Positions 60,226-64,000 of a stretch of DNA of 64,000 nt are shown here, one piece after another. The stretch's first letter is position 1. Every line of letters starts with the position of its first letter. The stretch covers positions 1,054,001 to 1,118,000 of the forward strand of contig NC_014618.1 of assembly GCF_000164865.1 (NCBI RefSeq), read 5' to 3'. The position numbers were made by a program, and so were the translations under genes. This DNA comes from [Enterobacter] lignolyticus SCF1 (GTDB lineage: Bacteria; Pseudomonadota; Gammaproteobacteria; Enterobacterales; Enterobacteriaceae). The notes under the pieces were generated by a model that was not told where the DNA came from, did not search any database, and worked only from the letters and a program-made list of their open reading frames with translations.

Positions 60226-62727
60226 ATGCCGCAGGTCAACATCATTCCAGGTCTTGCTAAGTTAACTCAGTTATCTTTGTTTATTTATCTGTGCATTAAT
60301 ATCTCTGATGTGTTAGCGGATGATTATTTCTATCCAGACTTTGTTGAGGTTCGTGGAAATACTCCTCAGGGTATAGATATTTCTCATTTTAATAAATTAA
60401 ATGGGCAAGCACCAGGCATTTATCACGTTGATGTCTATCTGAACGGAGTTTATATAGAAGCACAGGATATTACATTTATCGATAATGGTAGCGGACTGAC
60501 GCCGACGTTGACGCGTGCAGAACTGATTAAATGGGGTATTAAGCGCAATGCGCAACCTGCATGGATGACCATGGAGGATGCTACAAACATTAAAAATCTC
60601 AGCGCACTTCTCCCAGGTAGCCAGATAGCTTTCCTGTTTGATGAGATGCGGTTGGATCTTTCCATTCCGCAGGAATACCTGCAGCGGGATCCCCGCGGAA
60701 CAGTATCGCCGGAGCAATGGGATGATGGGCTGAATATGATGTTTCTGAACTACAACTTCTCTGCAGCTAACAGCCATAGTAGCGGCAAATCGAGTAATGA
60801 CAGCTATTTGAACCTGCGAAGTGGGATTAATGTTGGGCCGTGGCGGTTGCGTAATTACTCAACCTATAACAACAGCGCAAATACGGACAGTTGGAACACG
60901 ATTAATACCTCGCTGGAACGCGATATTAAGTCACTGAAAAGCCAGTTCAGCCTCGGTGATGGTTATACGCAGGCCGGGGTGTTCGACAGCGTAAATTTCC
61001 GTGGCGTGCAGCTGTATTCGGATGATGCCATGTTACCGGACAGTGTGCGAGGTTTTGCCCCTGTGGTACGTGGAATCGCCATGAGCAATGCGCAGGTCAC
61101 CATTCGTCAAGGTGGAAACGTTATCTGGCAATCTTATGTACCGCCAGGTCCGTTTGTTATTGACGACCTCTATCCGACCACCGCCAGCGGAGATTTGGAT
61201 GTGGCGGTTCGTGAAGCGGATGGCTCTGTGCATCAATTTATTCAGCCATTTTCGGCAGTGCCGGTGATGCAGCGTGAAGGTCAGTTCAAGTATGCACTGG
61301 CGGCGGGAAAATATCGTGCGGCTAATAATAAGGACAAAGAACCAGCGTTTTTGCAAAGCACAATGAGTTACGGCTTGCCGTGGGATAGCACAATCTATGG
61401 CGGCATGCTGCTCTCTGCTGATTACAGCGCTGGTGCACTGGGTATAGGGAAGGGGTTTGGTGATTTTGGCTCTCTCTCTTTTGATACCACTTTTGCTCAT
61501 ACGACGATGCCTGGAAGAACGGACGAAGGGGTATCGTTTCGTGCGCAATATGCCAAAGATTTCGCATCGACAGGTACCTCATTCAGTTTAATGGGATATC
61601 GCTATTCCTCTTCCGGCTTTCATGATTTTCAGGAAGCAAATGGTGATGTGGATGTTTATCGGATGGGCTATGACGGCATGCAGGAAGGTAATAGCTGGCG
61701 TTATGAGCGAAATAAACGCAGCAAGGCACAAGTTACGTTGAGCCAGAAGCTCGGTCTCTGGGGGAATTTAAATCTCTCCGCCTGGCAGCAGGATTACTGG
61801 GGGGGGGATGCCGAGCGCAGTATTAATGTGGGTTACAACACCAGTATTAACAATATTAACTATGGTCTGAACTACAGCTATTCCCGCGGTCCCTGGCAAA
61901 ATGACAACGATCATATCGTCGCATTCACGATGCAGATCCCGCTGTCACGTTTTTTGCCTGATAGCTGGATGACGGTCTCCGGAAACACCAATAAAAAAGG
62001 CGACACGACGTCGCAGGTGGGGCTGTCAGGTTCGTCGCTGGAAGATAAAAACCTGAGCTGGAACGTGCAGCAAGGCTACAACAGTAAAGGCGCGGATGTA
62101 CAGGGGAACGCCTCGGTTAACTACAAAGGCCGCCATGGGGAGTATCAGGTTGGTTACAACTATTCCCGTGATAACCGCCAGATGTCTGTCGGGGCGATGG
62201 GGGGGGTGGTGGTTCACCCTTATGGCATCTCGGCTACACAGCCTCTTGGCGAGACTATGGCGCTGGTGAAAGCCGACAATGCGGCAGATGTGAAAGTCGC
62301 AAATAACAGCGGTATCTATACCGACAGCAAAGGTGTTGCCGTTGTGCCCGATGTGACGCCATATCGAAAGAATAATCTGTCTTTGGATACCGCATCACTC
62401 AATAAAAATACCGACGTTCTGAATGACACTCGTACCGTTATTCCGACAAAAGGTGCGCTGACGCTGGCGGATTATCCAACTGTCACCGGCTACAAGGTCA
62501 TGCTCCAGTTAACCGGGGAAGAAATTCCCTTTGGTGCAACGGTCAGCATTAGAAACCACGATAACCTTCCAGAAGGCATTGTTGACGATCGCAAGCGTGT
62601 CTGGCTTAACGGCGTTCCGGATAAAGGAACTGCGATAGTGAGTTGGACGGGGGGAGGTTGTCAGGCGACTTATCAGATAACGCAGATTTCTGACAAACCG
62701 CAAACAATCACTGAGCAATGTCATTGA
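60226..62727 (+). CDS. Outer-membrane fimbrial usher (FimD/PapC family)
   Basis: 833 residues. Signal peptide about 1-30, N-terminal chaperone-binding domain (PGIYHVDVYLNGVYIEAQDITF), 24-stranded barrel with plug (about 140-640; GNVIWQSYVPPGPFVIDDLYPT is in the plug region) and C-terminal domains (about 690-833) with VVPDVTPYRKNNLSLDTASL and a closing cysteine pair. It assembles and secretes the fimbria. It follows the chaperone by 11 nt; the ribosome-binding site is weak. Confidence 0.96.
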   Translation: MPQVNIIPGLAKLTQLSLFIYLCINISDVLADDYFYPDFVEVRGNTPQGIDISHFNKLNGQAPGIYHVDVYLNGVYIEAQDITFIDNGSGLTPTLTRAELIKWGIKRNAQPAWMTMEDATNIKNLSALLPGSQIAFLFDEMRLDLSIPQEYLQRDPRGTVSPEQWDDGLNMMFLNYNFSAANSHSSGKSSNDSYLNLRSGINVGPWRLRNYSTYNNSANTDSWNTINTSLERDIKSLKSQFSLGDGYTQAGVFDSVNFRGVQLYSDDAMLPDSVRGFAPVVRGIAMSNAQVTIRQGGNVIWQSYVPPGPFVIDDLYPTTASGDLDVAVREADGSVHQFIQPFSAVPVMQREGQFKYALAAGKYRAANNKDKEPAFLQSTMSYGLPWDSTIYGGMLLSADYSAGALGIGKGFGDFGSLSFDTTFAHTTMPGRTDEGVSFRAQYAKDFASTGTSFSLMGYRYSSSGFHDFQEANGDVDVYRMGYDGMQEGNSWRYERNKRSKAQVTLSQKLGLWGNLNLSAWQQDYWGGDAERSINVGYNTSINNINYGLNYSYSRGPWQNDNDHIVAFTMQIPLSRFLPDSWMTVSGNTNKKGDTTSQVGLSGSSLEDKNLSWNVQQGYNSKGADVQGNASVNYKGRHGEYQVGYNYSRDNRQMSVGAMGGVVVHPYGISATQPLGETMALVKADNAADVKVANNSGIYTDSKGVAVVPDVTPYRKNNLSLDTASLNKNTDVLNDTRTVIPTKGALTLADYPTVTGYKVMLQLTGEEIPFGATVSIRNHDNLPEGIVDDRKRVWLNGVPDKGTAIVSWTGGGCQATYQITQISDKPQTITEQCH

Positions 62728-62740
62728 TCCGGAGAGAAAT

Positions 62741-63754
62741 ATGTATCGACTTTTATTTATCATAATATTTGCTGCTGTGGGATTGTTTTCTCAAGCAGCT
62801 CTGGCATGGCAATGTAATACGGTAACGACGATAACAACAGTGTCGCCGCAGAATATTACGATCTCCCAGGACCTGCCTGTGGGCTCGGTCATTGGTACCC
62901 AGATAATTACGCCAACCATTAATGCGTTTAGCTGTTACAATTCTGACCAGGGAAATATTGTTAATCAAACTTTCGGCGTTAAGGGCATTGGAACATATGA
63001 CTCTATGCTTAATAGTCGTCGGATATATAAAACGGAGGTTAGTGGCATCGGATATTCCATATCGGGTTCAACGGCGAACTGTGCAGGAGGAACTGCAGTG
63101 GTCACAGGGAGTAATACCATCCGTGGTCTGGTGGATACGGTCAAACTTTGTGAAAATACCAGTGGGATGATAAATCCCACACTAAATGGCACTGTTACGG
63201 TAACGTTTTATAAGACTGCATCAGAAACAGGGTCAGGAACAATAACGGCAAAAACGGTTGGTTCTCTGATTTTGTTAAGTAATTCGTTATTGTGGCAGTC
63301 ACCAGAGGCGACCGTCGATATCAATGCATTTACGATCACTACGCCTGCTTGTAAAGTGACGACACAGTCTATCTCTGTGGATATGAAAGACGTAAATAAA
63401 AATGAGTTTAATGGTAAAAATTCTACGCCAGGAAATGTGCATACACAATCCTTCACTCTGCCAATGACCTGCAATGCAGGTACTCAGGTTAGTGTGAAAA
63501 TGGAGGGTAATATCTATGATGCGACTAAAGGAGTGATTAATATAATCAGTAATGCGAATGCGGCGACAGGTGTCGGGATCCAATTACTTTATAATAACCA
63601 GCCTTTAACGCTAGGGACTAATTTTCCTGTAGGTTCTTCGTCTGCGGGGGGGAGCTTTTCGGTTCCGCTGCAGGCCAGGTATTATCAGACAGGTGACTCG
63701 ATCACTACCGGTTCAGCCAATGGTGTATTAACTTTTACCATGAGTTATCAGTAA
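62741..63754 (+). CDS. Two-domain fimbrial tip adhesin
   Basis: 337 residues with a signal peptide (about 1-22, ALAW). The N-terminal half (about 23-185) is a receptor-binding domain with cysteines at C24-type, SCYNSDQG, NCAGG and LCENTSG. The C-terminal half (about 195-337) is a pilin domain with ACKVTTQSISVDM, the disulfide partner in TCNAGT and a terminal FTMSYQ beta-zipper. Layout matches MrkD- or FimH-type adhesins. Receptor unknown. GGAG lies 9 nt upstream. Confidence 0.88.
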   Translation: MYRLLFIIIFAAVGLFSQAALAWQCNTVTTITTVSPQNITISQDLPVGSVIGTQIITPTINAFSCYNSDQGNIVNQTFGVKGIGTYDSMLNSRRIYKTEVSGIGYSISGSTANCAGGTAVVTGSNTIRGLVDTVKLCENTSGMINPTLNGTVTVTFYKTASETGSGTITAKTVGSLILLSNSLLWQSPEATVDINAFTITTPACKVTTQSISVDMKDVNKNEFNGKNSTPGNVHTQSFTLPMTCNAGTQVSVKMEGNIYDATKGVINIISNANAATGVGIQLLYNNQPLTLGTNFPVGSSSAGGSFSVPLQARYYQTGDSITTGSANGVLTFTMSYQ

Positions 63755-63838
63755 TTATAGTGATGATGACGCTGTTATATGGATGATTTTATCCTGATAC
63801 AAATATAAAAATATTCTTTTGAAGGAAATAATTTTAAC

Positions 63839-64000
63839 GTGATAAAAATAGGACGTGGTTTTTTTAATTTTATTTTAGAGCCGGTGGTCGATAATTCTAT
63901 TGGGGAAGTAATTGGTTATGAAATTCTTTGCCGCTCATGTGACTCCCCGGTTGATAATGAAGTATTTTTCAGGAACCTTGCTATTGAGGAATTGAAAAAG
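63839..64000 (+). CDS. EAL-domain protein, N-terminal part only
   Basis: GTG start with AAGGAA about 11 nt upstream; 54 codons before the window ends. FILEPVVDNSIGEVIGYEILCRS matches the start of an EAL domain, with E-I-L-x-R in place of the E-A-L-x-R signature. It lies 84 nt after the adhesin on the same strand, so it is likely in the fimbrial operon, as with the EAL genes fimK and mrkJ in Klebsiella. Whether an output domain follows cannot be seen. Confidence 0.8.
   Translation, partial: MIKIGRGFFNFILEPVVDNSIGEVIGYEILCRSCDSPVDNEVFFRNLAIEELKK

Noticed and set aside
1..64000. CRISPR array or insertion sequence
   Set aside because: No spaced direct repeats, transposase or terminal inverted repeats were seen on either strand.

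Overview
This is a chromosomal window from a member of the Enterobacteriaceae. The gene order norW-norV/norR, gutQ-srlR-gutM-srlDBEA, mltB, pncC, recA, recX, alaS, csrA, serV-argVYZQ-type tRNA genes, yqaB, yqaA, gshA, luxS, emrBA-emrR, proXWV, nrdFEIH, ygaC, alaE, stpA and yqaE follows the Escherichia coli K-12 backbone almost gene for gene. Protein lengths also match. The high GC of the core, an mgtCB operon, and pilus loci at both ends point to a relative such as Enterobacter, Kluyvera, Klebsiella or Citrobacter rather than Escherichia. The species cannot be fixed from the sequence alone.

Region 1 (1-9.9 kb) is AT-rich and accessory. It holds a tightly packed type IVb pilus operon with the gene order of the CFA/III (cof), longus and toxin-coregulated pilus clusters: the end of a minor pilin, TcpQ-like protein, lipoprotein secretin, three bitopic or periplasmic assembly proteins, ATPase, inner-membrane core protein, a CofJ/TcpF-like secreted protein and a prepilin peptidase. 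It is followed by two overlapping small membrane-protein ORFs and an EAL-domain protein with a C-terminal LuxR-type helix-turn-helix. The major pilin would lie to the left of the window.

Region 2 (9.9-43.5 kb) is conserved core: nitric oxide detoxification with three NorR sites and a sigma-54 promoter, sorbitol uptake, recombination and SOS control, a tRNA cluster with an RtT-like element, MicA sRNA, LuxS, EmrAB efflux, ProU osmoprotectant uptake and the class Ib ribonucleotide reductase with a pair of NrdR boxes. Where E. coli has ygaZH there is only a short remnant-like gap. The neighbouring MFS gene, broken in E. coli K-12 (ygaY), is intact here.

Region 3 (43.5-54 kb) is mixed: an AhpD-like gene and a divergent MocR regulator, ygaC, alaE, stpA, yqaE, a LysE-type exporter, an HdeB-like acid chaperone and yjdIJ. 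It ends in an mgtCB operon that has a long leader with two short peptide ORFs and a downstream 28-residue membrane peptide.

Region 4 (54-64 kb) is a second surface-structure locus: an EvgA/BvgA-like response regulator, a PAS-less EvgS/BvgS-like hybrid sensor, a LuxR-type regulator, a four-gene chaperone-usher fimbrial operon and the start of another EAL-domain gene. Both pilus loci therefore carry an EAL gene at their 3' end, which suggests that c-di-GMP turnover is coupled to each adhesive organelle. That coupling is inference.
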